A stretch of DNA of 64,000 nt from Pseudomonas arcuscaelestis (GCF_016881005.1 NZ_JACOPV010000012.1:62001-126000); one strand, 5' to 3'. Counted from the first letter of the stretch, positions 8,668-17,843 are shown. Notes: generated by a model not told the origin, from the sequence alone. Program-made: numbers and translations.

Positions 8668-10095
8668 CTAAAACTGAAAATACAGGAAGGGTGAAAAGGA
8701 GTTCGCCGCCAGGCTGCTCAGGGCCAGGGCGAAGCCGGCCCACAACAGCACGGCCTTGAGGCCACCGACATGACGCATGAAGTAGTGCTCTTTGTTGCCG
8801 GCGTAGTAGCGCACGTTGTTGCTACCGGCCAGCACCAGCCAGCACAGCGCGACGACGGCAAACGACATGGCCATTTTCGAAGCACCAAATACATAGAGGT
8901 CCAGCGACCCCAGGCCATTGAGACCAAACAGTGCCTGGTAGATGTCCAGGCTGTGGCGCAGGTCGTTGGTGAAAAACAGCGGCATACTCAGAATGATCAG
9001 CGCGAAGGTGCGCAGGTTGCGTCCCAGGTGATAAGGCGTGGTGATCTTGGTTGCCAGGTTGTACTTGCGTTCGATGACCATGCCCAGGCCAAAGAACAGA
9101 CCCCAGCAGATAAAGGCAAAACTCGCACCGTGCCACAGCCCCGACAGCAACATGGTGTAGACCAGCGCGGGCAATGCTCCGGCAACGCGCTTGCGCACCA
9201 GCGGCATGTACACGTAATCGCGCAGAAAATGCGCCAGGGTCATGTGCCAGCGTGCCCAGAACTCGGTGATGCTCTGTGACACGTACGGCTGGTTGAAGTT
9301 TTCCGGGAAGCGGAAACCCATCATCAATGCCAGGCCCAAGGCCATATGACTGTAGCCAGCGAAGTCGAAGTACAGCTGCAGGGTCGAGACCATCAGGCCG
9401 AACCAGGCGTCACTGAGCTGCAAGGTACCTTCGCTGATGAACAGCACGTTGATCGGCGCCAGTTGGTCGGCGATCAGTACCTTCATGATAAAGCCGAGCA
9501 TGAAGCGACAAACCCCCAGGGAAAACAGCTCCAGGGAGTGAGTGCGTTGACGCAGTTGCGGAGCCAGTTGGCTGTAACGCAGGATCGGGCCCGCGACCAG
9601 GTGCGGAAACAGCGCCACGAAGGCGGCGAAGTCGATGAAGTTGTTCGTTGGTGTGGCATCTTTGCGGTAGATGTCGACGATGTAGCTCAGGGCGTGGAAC
9701 ACATAGAAGGAAATGCCCAGCGGCAGGAAGATCGTTTCCAGCGTCCAGGTGTTGATACCCAGCGGCGCAAGCAGGGCGGCAAGTACTTCAGCGCCGAAAT
9801 TGGCGTACTTGAAGTAACCGAGGGTCGACAGGTTGCCGACGATACCGATCCACAGCAGGCGCAATGCCCAGCGTTTGTCACCTGCGTCCAGGCGCGCCTT
9901 GATGCGCAGGCCGAACCAGTAGTTCCAGTAAGTGATGGCGACGAACAGCAGCAAAAAGTCCGGCCGCCACCAGGCATAAAAAATGTAGCTGGCAGCGACA
10001 ATGACGGTTGAGCGCCACTGCGGTCGCGACAGGAAGTACACCGCCAGGAACAAGGGCAGGTACAGGAATAGGAAGACGTTGGAGGCGAAGATCAT
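8668..10095 (-). CDS. algI: AlgI-like MBOAT acyl transferase
   Basis: A 475-residue polytopic inner membrane protein of the MBOAT family. It shows the N-terminal FLFLYLPLFLAVYF and YIFYAWWRPDFLLLF segments, the PLGISFYVFHALSYIVDIYR motif, and the catalytic histidine region SGLWHGASFAFICWGLFFG. In alginate synthesis AlgI moves the acetyl group across the inner membrane to AlgJ. Fourteen bases separate it from algE. MBOAT identity is certain; the alginate role follows from its neighbours. Confidence 0.92.
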   Translation of the reverse strand: MIFASNVFLFLYLPLFLAVYFLSRPQWRSTVIVAASYIFYAWWRPDFLLLFVAITYWNYWFGLRIKARLDAGDKRWALRLLWIGIVGNLSTLGYFKYANFGAEVLAALLAPLGINTWTLETIFLPLGISFYVFHALSYIVDIYRKDATPTNNFIDFAAFVALFPHLVAGPILRYSQLAPQLRQRTHSLELFSLGVCRFMLGFIMKVLIADQLAPINVLFISEGTLQLSDAWFGLMVSTLQLYFDFAGYSHMALGLALMMGFRFPENFNQPYVSQSITEFWARWHMTLAHFLRDYVYMPLVRKRVAGALPALVYTMLLSGLWHGASFAFICWGLFFGLGMVIERKYNLATKITTPYHLGRNLRTFALIILSMPLFFTNDLRHSLDIYQALFGLNGLGSLDLYVFGASKMAMSFAVVALCWLVLAGSNNVRYYAGNKEHYFMRHVGGLKAVLLWAGFALALSSLAANSFSPFLYFQF

Positions 10096-10109
10096 CGAAG
10101 GGTCCGTCC

Positions 10110-11567
10110 TTAGTAGCTGACTACGACGCCGAGGCTCAACTGGTAGTCGTCGCCGGTTTTCAATGCGCTACCGGCATTGAGGTAACTGGCGCTGACCAAC
10201 GCGTTGACATCCAGGTGCTTGCCGTCGAGTGCCACCGGAAACATCTTCCAGTAGTAGTTGAGGTCGAGCATTTGCCCGACGTTGTCGCCCTTGCCGTACT
10301 GGCCATTGTCAAGTTGTCGCTGGCGCTTGCTACGACTGTCGCTGGCCATGCGGATCGGCACCACGCCATCATCGTCGCGCATGTTCAGCTGGGTAAGACG
10401 CAGGTCCAGGGCGCTGCGAGGTGTGGGCTGGGTTTCCAGGGCGATGCCGTAGTAACTCAGGTTCTGCAGATCAATGCTGACGAAGGAGCTGGTCAGACGC
10501 GTGCTGTACGAGCCTTGGCGCGTGATACGGTCGGACTGGATAGTGTTGAGGCGGAAACCGTCGTTGTCGTCGCTCGGCTTATCGGTGAGGCCGCCGCGCA
10601 GGGCCACACGCGGTGTCCAAGGCAGTGTTTCAAAGCGCTTGCCGACCTCGCCCAGGGCGACCCAACCCTTGCTGCTGTGGCCGGTGGTGGTCACACCAGT
10701 GCCATTGGTGTTGTCCATCTTGCCATCGAGCGCGGCCAACTCCACGTGATAGTCGCTGATGACCGGTGACGGCAGATTGTCGCCCTTGAAGAACAGCCCG
10801 TAGCGCATGCCCTTGAAGTCGTAGCGGTCGTCGACATCATGGTCGCTGCGGTCGTTCTCGTACATCATGCGCACGCCGGCACGGTTGTTCTCGCTCCAGC
10901 GGTAGGCGTACTCGCCCATTACGTAGAGCGTGCGTTCTTCGCTGGCCGGAAGGCTGTTGACGTCGGTGTTGTAGTTATGAAATTTCTGGCCCACGGCCAG
11001 GAAGGCGTCGGAAAAGGTGTCCTTATAGTTGAAGCGCACAGACTCAAGGCTGTCGTCCCACCACAGGCCGTAGTCGTCGAAGAAACGCTGACGACCGAAT
11101 GACATCGAGTAGCGCGGATCGTCGCCGATCAGGTTGCGCTTCACATACAGCTCGCGCAGCTCGGCATACCAGCCTTGCGGTTGCTCTCGAACATTATTGT
11201 TGTTGGTAGATTCGTTCTGCAGGTTGCCCGATTGGCTGGAGTCGTAGTTCAGCCACATGCGGCCGTAGACCATCCACTTGGCCCAGCGTTTTTCCGGCGA
11301 ATACCAGGCGAACGAAGGCTCGTAGCGCAGGCTGTAGAACATCTCGCGGTCGCGGTCGACCTGCGAGTCTTCCGGGCCGTAGCCGGTCTGTACCGTAAGT
11401 TTGTTGAAAAACTCCGAGGTGATGACAGGCGTGCTGCCATCGCTGGGCATCACTCGCACAGGTTCGGTGCTATCAGCTTCAGGGCCGGTGATTTCTTCTG
11501 CGGCCATGGCCGGGTGTAGCGGGGTCAGGGCCAGCAGGGCACCAAACAGGGAGTGATGCGCTTTCAC
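10110..11567 (-). CDS. algE: AlgE-like outer membrane exopolysaccharide porin
   Basis: A 485-residue protein with a signal peptide (cut near AMA-AEE) and a pattern of alternating strands ending in an aromatic residue (VVVSY), typical of an outer membrane barrel. Segments such as REQPQGWYAELRELYV...FGRQRFFDDYGLWWDDSLESVRFNY recall AlgE (AAREFWVDY...FGRQRLREDSGQWQDTNIEALNW), but overall similarity to the classical 18-strand AlgE looks weak. It should conduct the polymer through the outer membrane together with the AlgK-like protein. The GTG start overlaps the algK stop; GGAG lies about ten bases upstream. Confidence 0.82.
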   Translation of the reverse strand: MKAHHSLFGALLALTPLHPAMAAEEITGPEADSTEPVRVMPSDGSTPVITSEFFNKLTVQTGYGPEDSQVDRDREMFYSLRYEPSFAWYSPEKRWAKWMVYGRMWLNYDSSQSGNLQNESTNNNNVREQPQGWYAELRELYVKRNLIGDDPRYSMSFGRQRFFDDYGLWWDDSLESVRFNYKDTFSDAFLAVGQKFHNYNTDVNSLPASEERTLYVMGEYAYRWSENNRAGVRMMYENDRSDHDVDDRYDFKGMRYGLFFKGDNLPSPVISDYHVELAALDGKMDNTNGTGVTTTGHSSKGWVALGEVGKRFETLPWTPRVALRGGLTDKPSDDNDGFRLNTIQSDRITRQGSYSTRLTSSFVSIDLQNLSYYGIALETQPTPRSALDLRLTQLNMRDDDGVVPIRMASDSRSKRQRQLDNGQYGKGDNVGQMLDLNYYWKMFPVALDGKHLDVNALVSASYLNAGSALKTGDDYQLSLGVVVSY

Positions 11568-13015
11568 AGGGTTGTCTCCTTCAACAGATCGGCGCGCGCC
11601 GCCAGGGCGCGGTCGATGTCATCCTTTTTGAGAGTTTTTTCCAGGCGCTTGATCAAGCTGCGCGCCCCGTTTTCACCGAGTTCCAACGCCACCTGGGCGT
11701 AGGCGTAGGCTTTGACCGGGTCGTGGCAGATGGCGCGGCCATAAGCATGCAGGGTGGCCATGCGGTACCAGGCAGTGGTAGAACCGGCGTCGGCCTGGGC
11801 CTGGAAAATTTGCAGGGCCTTTTCCTGATCCGGTTGGTCTTCCACACCTTTGCTGTAGTACTCGGCCAACAGCAGCTGAGCGTCAGGGTAATTGCTGGCG
11901 ATCAGTTCATCGATCAGCGCCCGGGCCTTCTGCGGGTCGAGTGTCAGCCAGTTGTTGACCATGTAGAACGACGCCTGCAGGGCCTTGGCGCGGGTTGGTT
12001 CGCGGGCCTGCACCTGGTCGATCAGGGCCTGGGTTTCCTCGGCGTTGTGCTCGGTGGGCGTGGAAATCATAAAGTTCGCCCTGGACACCATGGCCGGGAC
12101 AAAGCCGCGGTCGGCGGCGTTGTCACGCCAGCGGTGGGCCTCGGCCAGGGCCGCATCGAGAACATCGCGTTGGGCCTTTTCCACCGCCAGTTGCGCGGCA
12201 TCGGGCTGCGTACCGGCAGGGCCCATGGCAGCGCTTTGCCGTGCGTAGCGGTCTGCTTCAAAATCGGCGCGCTGCACGCTGCTGATGCTTTCGAGCAGTG
12301 AACCGATGCGCTGCACGATCTCAACTGCAAGGGTTGAGCGCTGGGGCTCCAGGCTACGGGCAAATACCGGGAACGCGCGGTCCTGATCGTCACCCAGGAA
12401 GCGGTAATATCGATCGATTGCACGCACGTCCACACGCGCCGCCTGTTGGTACCAATGCTCTGCGCCCTGACGATCGCCTTGACGTTCAGCCAGCACGGCA
12501 CGGAAAAGCTCCGGGCGGCAGTTGAGCAGGCACGACTGTTGGTACAGCGCCAGCAATTGCTCGGCATCGCCGGTGGATACCAATTGCGGGTAGACCAGGA
12601 ACACCTCAAGGGTGGTACTGGCGTTGCGCGGGTCCAGGGTCGCCGGGTAGCGCGTCAGGGCCTGGGCCATCCAGTCGCGTTGTTCCTGTTGCAGACTGGG
12701 CGTGCGGTCGAGCAGGCGCGCCAGGGAAGTCAGCGCCGGAATCTGACCGTGGCCGTCGGCGAACGCAGCCTTGTACAGGTCGATGATTTCCATGCGGTTG
12801 GCACCATTGGTGCTGGCCAGGACATCGCCCAGCAGCAGCTTGGACGCCAGGTCGCCCCGCTCGGACAGCAGGCGCAGGTCGCCGCTGACATTGGCACTCG
12901 GGTCCTTGTACAGCGCGTAGCGGATCTGATCCAGACTCTGTCCGGCCGAAACGGCGCCGGCGCACGCCACGCACAGGCTGGCCAGCAACAGGCGGGAGGG
13001 CATCATCGCGTTCAT
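11564..13015 (-). CDS. algK: AlgK-like TPR/Sel1 repeat scaffold protein
   Basis: A 483-residue exported protein rich in tetratricopeptide/Sel1-like helical repeats (for example DAQLLLAEYYSKGVEDQPDQEKALQIF and TAWYRMATLHAYGRAICHDPVKAYAYAQVALELGENGA). AlgK is the lipoprotein that places AlgE in the outer membrane and binds AlgX. Here the lipobox is doubtful: the candidate cysteine is preceded by LCVA, and an ordinary signal peptidase I site (VSA-G) follows, so the protein may be soluble. The ATG at 13015 is preferred over the TTG at 13021. It overlaps algE by 4 bp. Confidence 0.8.
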   Translation of the reverse strand: MNAMMPSRLLLASLCVACAGAVSAGQSLDQIRYALYKDPSANVSGDLRLLSERGDLASKLLLGDVLASTNGANRMEIIDLYKAAFADGHGQIPALTSLARLLDRTPSLQQEQRDWMAQALTRYPATLDPRNASTTLEVFLVYPQLVSTGDAEQLLALYQQSCLLNCRPELFRAVLAERQGDRQGAEHWYQQAARVDVRAIDRYYRFLGDDQDRAFPVFARSLEPQRSTLAVEIVQRIGSLLESISSVQRADFEADRYARQSAAMGPAGTQPDAAQLAVEKAQRDVLDAALAEAHRWRDNAADRGFVPAMVSRANFMISTPTEHNAEETQALIDQVQAREPTRAKALQASFYMVNNWLTLDPQKARALIDELIASNYPDAQLLLAEYYSKGVEDQPDQEKALQIFQAQADAGSTTAWYRMATLHAYGRAICHDPVKAYAYAQVALELGENGARSLIKRLEKTLKKDDIDRALAARADLLKETTL

Positions 13016-13035
13016 CGCCAATTCTTCCTTTTTGC

Positions 13036-14199
13036 TCAGCGCGATGCCGTGAACGGCAGGCTCAGGAACAGATCAACAGCCACCGGCTTCTGATAAGCCT
13101 CGCGCGGCAACGGGGAGTCCGGGGCGATGGTCAGCGCCAGGTTTTTGTTAACCTCGTCGACACGGGAATCCACTACCTTGCCGGTGAAATTTTCATCCAG
13201 ACCGAACACCTTCATATCCACCGACTTCACTCGGGAGATATCGGCAAGCTTGTCGAAGGGCACGTTGGCGGTGACGAACAGGCCTTCATTGCGCGGTAGC
13301 AGGTGCATCAGCGGTGCCTGCTTGTAGCCGTAGCCATCGAGGGGCTTGGTGGGGAAGTAGACTTCGCAATCGCATGGGCTGTTGATCACCGTCTCGATAG
13401 TTGCGCGTCCAAGCAGGGTCTGCAGATCCCCCGGCGACAGATCCGCCACCGCTTTCATGTCCGCCGGGCTGGTGAAGCTGGTAGCCAACTGGGTAGAGAT
13501 ATTGGCCAGGGGCTGGCCGGCCTTCACATCCGCCTGACCGGGCTTGAGGAGAAACTTCACGTAGCCGTTGTCGGGCATGCTGATGATTTGTGCGTTGGCT
13601 GAAACCTGCGCCTGTACGGCGGGAATGCGGAAAAACAGCATGTAGCTCTTGTAGGCCACGAAGCCCGCCGCAGCGAGGCCGGCAGCGGCGTAGAGCAGGG
13701 TGCCGGCCACGGCCTTGAGGCGATCGCCGCCGTTGCGTGCACTGGCCTGCTGTTGCTTGCGTTCCTTGATGTAGTTTTCCCGCTGCATCACGTTGAACAG
13801 ACCATTGATGTCGGCAATTTCGCCCGACAGGTAGGCACTGATGATGTAGCGCAGGATGTCGCGCTTTTGCGCATCCAGGTCGACGAATTGTGCGCCTACT
13901 TCCTCACCGCGCTGGGAGACGATGCGCACTTTGCTGTCCAGGCTCAGGTTCAACTGATTCAGGCGCAGGCGAATCGAGGCGTTGTACAGGCTGCCGATGG
14001 TCAGCGGCTTGTCATGACGCAGGCCGATGCCGCCCAGGGAGATGTCCTGGACGTTGGTTTCAATGGTGGGCTGTCCGGCTGCTGTCAGGGTGATGTGAGC
14101 ATTGATCCGGGTGCGCACGTGCTGGCGTTCGTCGATAGCTTCGTGAACGACATTGGCTGCAGCTTTAGCGGGAACTGTAGGTGTACTTGAGCTACTCAT
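13036..14199 (-). CDS. alg44: Alg44-like PilZ co-polymerase, c-di-GMP receptor
   Basis: A 387-residue protein with an N-terminal cytoplasmic PilZ domain (about residues 20-125), one transmembrane segment (about 175-190) and a periplasmic HlyD-like part. The c-di-GMP signature is intact: the R-x-x-x-R element in ERQHVRTRI and DISLGGIGL as the D-x-S-x-x-G element. In alginate synthesis Alg44 binds c-di-GMP and switches on the polymerase Alg8, so this cluster should respond to c-di-GMP. It lies directly between alg8 and algK, as in the classical operon. Confidence 0.88.
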   Translation of the reverse strand: MSSSSTPTVPAKAAANVVHEAIDERQHVRTRINAHITLTAAGQPTIETNVQDISLGGIGLRHDKPLTIGSLYNASIRLRLNQLNLSLDSKVRIVSQRGEEVGAQFVDLDAQKRDILRYIISAYLSGEIADINGLFNVMQRENYIKERKQQQASARNGGDRLKAVAGTLLYAAAGLAAAGFVAYKSYMLFFRIPAVQAQVSANAQIISMPDNGYVKFLLKPGQADVKAGQPLANISTQLATSFTSPADMKAVADLSPGDLQTLLGRATIETVINSPCDCEVYFPTKPLDGYGYKQAPLMHLLPRNEGLFVTANVPFDKLADISRVKSVDMKVFGLDENFTGKVVDSRVDEVNKNLALTIAPDSPLPREAYQKPVAVDLFLSLPFTASR

Positions 14200-14214
14200 G
14201 GCAGGCGCCTTTCC

Positions 14215-15738
14215 TTAACGTTGCGTGAGTTCGAGAAGAACCGAGATAACCCCGAAGAAAATCGCGATGGAGGAGAACAACATCGCTTTCGAAGACCAGC
14301 GGTTCAGGGCTGCATCGAAGTCGACGCTGCCGTTGCTTAATGTGGTTTTCTGACGGGTCCAGCGCTGCTGGTCCATGTGGAACAGCGCATAGATCTTCAT
14401 CACCGAGCCGACGATCTGGTTGTAATAAAGAACAAAGGGGTACATCGGGCTGACCGGGTGGCCGGCAAACAGGAACAGCACGGTGACAATGCTGCGCGAC
14501 AACAACACCCAGAACAGATACACCAGCAGATACTGGATGCCGAACACGACGCCAGCCACTACCGAGGCGGTAAGGCCCATCAGGCAGGTCCACATCGATA
14601 CTCGTTGATCGAGCAGTACATACAGGGTGAACAGGCCCAGGCGCGCACGGCCGAGCAGGGCGGTGGCGCGGAAGTTCTGTCGCAACGAGTTGCCGTACCA
14701 GCGGAACATCAACAGTCGCGTGGCTCGCCAGAAGCTGTTGTCTGGTGGATGCTCGACGGTCAGGGTGTTGCTGTCGGGCACGTAGAAGGTGTCCCAGCCG
14801 GCGCGCATCAGGCTCAGCCACGATGACTTGTCGTCACCGGTGAGAAACTGGAAGCGACCCAGGCGCCAGTGTTCGAGAAAATCGGCTTCGACGTCGCGGA
14901 TGAAGGCAGGTTCGGTCATGACGCTGGCGCGAAAGAACGACAAGCGTCCGGTCAGGGTCAGTACGCGGTGCGACAGGGCCATGGAGCACATATTGATATG
15001 GCGCTGGACGAAACGCATCGAGTGCCACTGGCGCATCAGGTTGCTGCCTTCGACTTCGCAGAACTCGTTGGTTGTCAGGCCGCCGACCTTGGGCAGGTAG
15101 GCGAACAGTTTCACCGCGCGCTCTACACAACCGGGCAGCATCATGGTGTCGCCATCGACCACGCCGACAACCGAGTCTTCCAGTGGCATTTGCCGCGACA
15201 AGGCACGAAACGCGTGGGCCAGGCCATCACGCTTGCCGGTGCCACGGGCGCGCACGATAACCAGCTTGATATCGTCGCGACCCTTGACCTCGTTGCGCAT
15301 GATTTCCTTGATGAACTGCTCGTCGCCTTTTTCGACAATCGAGGCGATCACTGTGCAGGGCACATTGAGCCGTTGTATTTCCTGGAAAACCGACTGGTAG
15401 ACCTTGAAGGTGGTATGGGTGGGAATGCGAAAACTGGTCACCACCATGAACATATGCGCCGGCAGCGCGGCATCACCCATTCGCTCGACAGCCTTGCGGA
15501 TGCGTGGAAACTTCCAGTGCAGGAAATACATGCCACGCAGGTAGTGCACGATGGCATTGCCATATCGCCACATACCCAAGGTGCCGATGATAAAGATGAA
15601 GCTGTGGTGGCTTGGGTCCAGATACGCCGGAGCGATCATTTCCGAGGCCAGGGCGATCAGGCCGAACAGGCAGGCCCAAGCGCAAAAGCTTGCGGCTCCC
15701 CGGCGTGCGCCTGAAGGCAGTTGTTGCTGTCGTTCCAT
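14215..15738 (-). CDS. alg8: Alg8-like family 2 glycosyltransferase (polymerase)
   Basis: A 507-residue inner membrane glycosyltransferase with two N-terminal membrane segments, a GT2 catalytic domain and C-terminal membrane helices. Visible motifs are GTGKRDGLAHAFRA, VGVVDGDTMM (the DxD-type site), VGGLTTNEFCEVEG, QRHINMCSMALSHRVLTLTGR, FLTGDDKSSW and LLMFRWYGNSLRQNFRA, all shared with Alg8. It should polymerise GDP-mannuronate. Several substitutions against remembered Alg8 sequences suggest a clearly diverged paralogue rather than the conserved orthologue. 155 bp separate it from algD. Confidence 0.9.
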   Translation of the reverse strand: MERQQQLPSGARRGAASFCAWACLFGLIALASEMIAPAYLDPSHHSFIFIIGTLGMWRYGNAIVHYLRGMYFLHWKFPRIRKAVERMGDAALPAHMFMVVTSFRIPTHTTFKVYQSVFQEIQRLNVPCTVIASIVEKGDEQFIKEIMRNEVKGRDDIKLVIVRARGTGKRDGLAHAFRALSRQMPLEDSVVGVVDGDTMMLPGCVERAVKLFAYLPKVGGLTTNEFCEVEGSNLMRQWHSMRFVQRHINMCSMALSHRVLTLTGRLSFFRASVMTEPAFIRDVEADFLEHWRLGRFQFLTGDDKSSWLSLMRAGWDTFYVPDSNTLTVEHPPDNSFWRATRLLMFRWYGNSLRQNFRATALLGRARLGLFTLYVLLDQRVSMWTCLMGLTASVVAGVVFGIQYLLVYLFWVLLSRSIVTVLFLFAGHPVSPMYPFVLYYNQIVGSVMKIYALFHMDQQRWTRQKTTLSNGSVDFDAALNRWSSKAMLFSSIAIFFGVISVLLELTQR

Positions 15739-15893
15739 CTAACCGTTGCTCCGTTCTACAGGCACTTGAGCCTGACTGAAATGCGCACTTACCAGGCCCG
15801 GCCGCGGGGCGGCAGGCAGAAAACGGCAGGTGTTCAGTTCGGTCAGGCGCAAACCTGGATTGCTTGCCCGGTGCTCTCTACGTAGCTTGGGCG

Positions 15894-17201
15894 TTACCAG
15901 CAGATACCCTGTTGGTTGTCATTGCTGCCATGGGGCATGAAGCCGACCAGGTCGATGACCTGTTTGTCACCTGCAACATCCAGCGCCTGGGCGAAGCTAT
16001 CGTCATTGTTGCCGAGCACGATGACGTCGGCGCCATTGATCACTCTGCTCAGGTCGTTGCACAGCAGCGACGAAACATGAGGGATCTTCGATTCGATGTA
16101 CTCGCGGTTGGCACCGAAGACGCGGGCGTACTCGACGTTGGCGTCGTAAATGGTCAGCTCGTAGCCTTTGCCGATGAGCATTTCCGCCAGTTCCACCAAC
16201 GGGCTTTCACGCAAGTCGTCAGTGCCGGACTTGAAGCTCAAGCCGAGAAGACCGATGCGGCGTTTGTCCTGGCGGGCAATCAGGTCGAAAGCGTTGCGTA
16301 CCTGGTTGCGGTTGCTGTCCATGATCGAGGCCAGCAACGGGTGCTCGACGTCCAGTTGTCCGGCGCGGTAGGTGAGGGCGCGTACATCCTTGGGCAGGCA
16401 AGAACCGCCAAAGGCAAAACCTGGACGAAGGTAGTAGCGCGACAAGTTGAGTTTGTAGTCCTGGCAGACCACGTCCATGACTTCACGGCCATCGACGCCG
16501 GAGGCCTTGGCGATGTTGCCGATCTCGTTGGCAAAGCTGACCTTGGTCGCATGCCAGACGTTACAGGTGTACTTGATCATTTCGGCGACTTCGATCGACT
16601 TGCGAATCACCGGTGCATCAAGGCCCTTGTACAACGACTCGAGAAGGTCACCGGACTGTTGGTCCAGTTCACCGATCACGGTCATTGCCGGGAAGTCGTA
16701 GTCCTGGATAGCGGTGCTTTCACGCAGGAACTCAGGGTTCACGGCAACCCCGAAGTCAATCCCGGCACGTTTGCCCGAGGCCGCTTCAAGCAGGGGAATG
16801 ACCACGTTCTTGGCGGTGCCGGGTAGTACGGTGCTGCGCACTACAACGGTGTGACGGCTGGCTTTGTCGCGTAGGGCCATGCCGATTTCGCGGCACACCG
16901 CCTCCATGTAGACCAGATCCAGGTCGCCATTTTTCTTGCTTGGAGTGCCGACGCACAGTAGCGACATTTCCGTAGCCAGTACCGCAGCCTGAACGTCGGT
17001 GGTGCCACGCAGAAGACCGCGGTTGACGCCATCGAGCAGAAGCTGCTCGAGTCCAGGCTCGACGATCGGGGACTTGCCCTGGTTGATCATGTCGATCTTG
17101 TCCTGGGAAATGTCGACCCCCATCACCTGATGTCCCCGGGAGGACAGACACCCTGCACAGACAGCACCTACATAACCCAATCCAAAAATACTGATATTCA
17201 T
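15894..17201 (-). CDS. algD: GDP-mannose 6-dehydrogenase
   Basis: A 435-residue cytosolic enzyme oxidising GDP-mannose to GDP-mannuronate with NAD, the committed step of alginate-type synthesis. It has the N-terminal Rossmann motif (FGLGYVGAVCAGC), the substrate-binding NPEFLRESTAI, EVAEMIKYTCN and the active-site cysteine motif FAFGGSCLPKDV, and ends in GICW like known AlgD. This is the best conserved product of the cluster. RBS GAGG precedes the ATG. First gene of the operon, behind a long AT-rich leader. The GDP-mannose supplier AlgA is not encoded in this cluster. Confidence 0.95.
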   Translation of the reverse strand: MNISIFGLGYVGAVCAGCLSSRGHQVMGVDISQDKIDMINQGKSPIVEPGLEQLLLDGVNRGLLRGTTDVQAAVLATEMSLLCVGTPSKKNGDLDLVYMEAVCREIGMALRDKASRHTVVVRSTVLPGTAKNVVIPLLEAASGKRAGIDFGVAVNPEFLRESTAIQDYDFPAMTVIGELDQQSGDLLESLYKGLDAPVIRKSIEVAEMIKYTCNVWHATKVSFANEIGNIAKASGVDGREVMDVVCQDYKLNLSRYYLRPGFAFGGSCLPKDVRALTYRAGQLDVEHPLLASIMDSNRNQVRNAFDLIARQDKRRIGLLGLSFKSGTDDLRESPLVELAEMLIGKGYELTIYDANVEYARVFGANREYIESKIPHVSSLLCNDLSRVINGADVIVLGNNDDSFAQALDVAGDKQVIDLVGFMPHGSNDNQQGICW

Positions 17202-17268
17202 AGTTCCCTCTTGCGAGCACAGCCTGGCTGTCCCGGTTACTCAGTTTATCGGTGAAATCGATGCGGCG

Positions 17269-17293
17269 AGCGCGCGATATCGTATCGCGCGCT
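17269..17293. repeat. Perfect 11-bp inverted repeat 68 bp before algD
   Basis: AGCGCGCGATA, a 3-base spacer TCG, then the exact complement TATCGCGCGCT. In RNA it would form a very stable hairpin in the algD leader; in DNA it could be an operator for a dimeric regulator. No T tract follows, so it is not a standard terminator. Confidence 0.7.
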
Positions 17294-17532
17294 GGACAGG
17301 CGACGGCCGTGTTGTTCGTTCTCTTGTTTATATCCTAAGGGGAGTTTTTTTAGTTAGGCAAGCACTCTATTGATTGATGTTGAAATGAAACTAATATTAA
17401 TTTGTTGCTAGTTAAAAACTCTTTAAAATCAATGAGTTAAAGTTGTCAATTAGTTGTGCGTCAAAAAACGTCTTCCGATCAAAAGGCAATTAAATGGCGT
17501 CAATAAATTCCGTTTTCGGGGTTTTGGTCGGA

Positions 17533-17565
17533 TTTTGACGGTTTTGTGGCGGCCCTTTTGACGGT
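17533..17565. repeat. Two direct repeats TTTTGACGGT
   Basis: TTTTGACGGT occurs at 17533-17542 and again at 17556-17565, a 23-bp period, with related GACG/CGTC-containing strings nearby. The spacing suits tandem regulator binding on one face of the helix, about 340 bp upstream of algD, but no regulator can be named. Confidence 0.5.
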
Positions 17566-17843
17566 CCTTTCGCGTGCTTTACAGGTGTGAATATTCTCTG
17601 CTTAGTTGCCTGGGATAAATGGTAGTGGGGTAAGTATCAATGCGGGCGAAATGCCATCGCTTATGTGCGAAAAGTTCACCCGCTGGTATTTAAATCGAAG
17701 CATTTCAATGTTGAGGGCCATTGTAGAGCCGCTACTTACGGGTGCGTTGTATGTTGCTCGGCTTGTGTAGCGCTTGTTCTCCCGTGCATAGTGGCGCTTG
17801 AGTGGCCTGTCTGGCAGGAATGCGTGGATAGCAGGCATGGACG

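Larger units (their letters stand above)
17202..17843. promoter_or_regulatory. AT-rich intergenic control region upstream of algD
   Basis: About 640 bp without a credible gene between the divergent algD and XRE genes. The middle (about 17330-17530) is markedly AT-rich against the GC-rich flanks. It holds a perfect inverted repeat near algD and repeated TTTTGACGGT boxes, listed separately. I searched by eye for an AlgU-type site (GAACTT, 16-17 bp, TCTGA) and a sigma-54 site reading towards algD and found none that is convincing. Confidence 0.6.

Noticed and set aside
17660..17680. AAGTTC near 17674, considered as the -35 of an AlgU promoter reading towards algD.
   Set aside because: No TCAGA (the reverse of TCTGA) lies 16-17 bp away on the algD side, so the promoter is incomplete.
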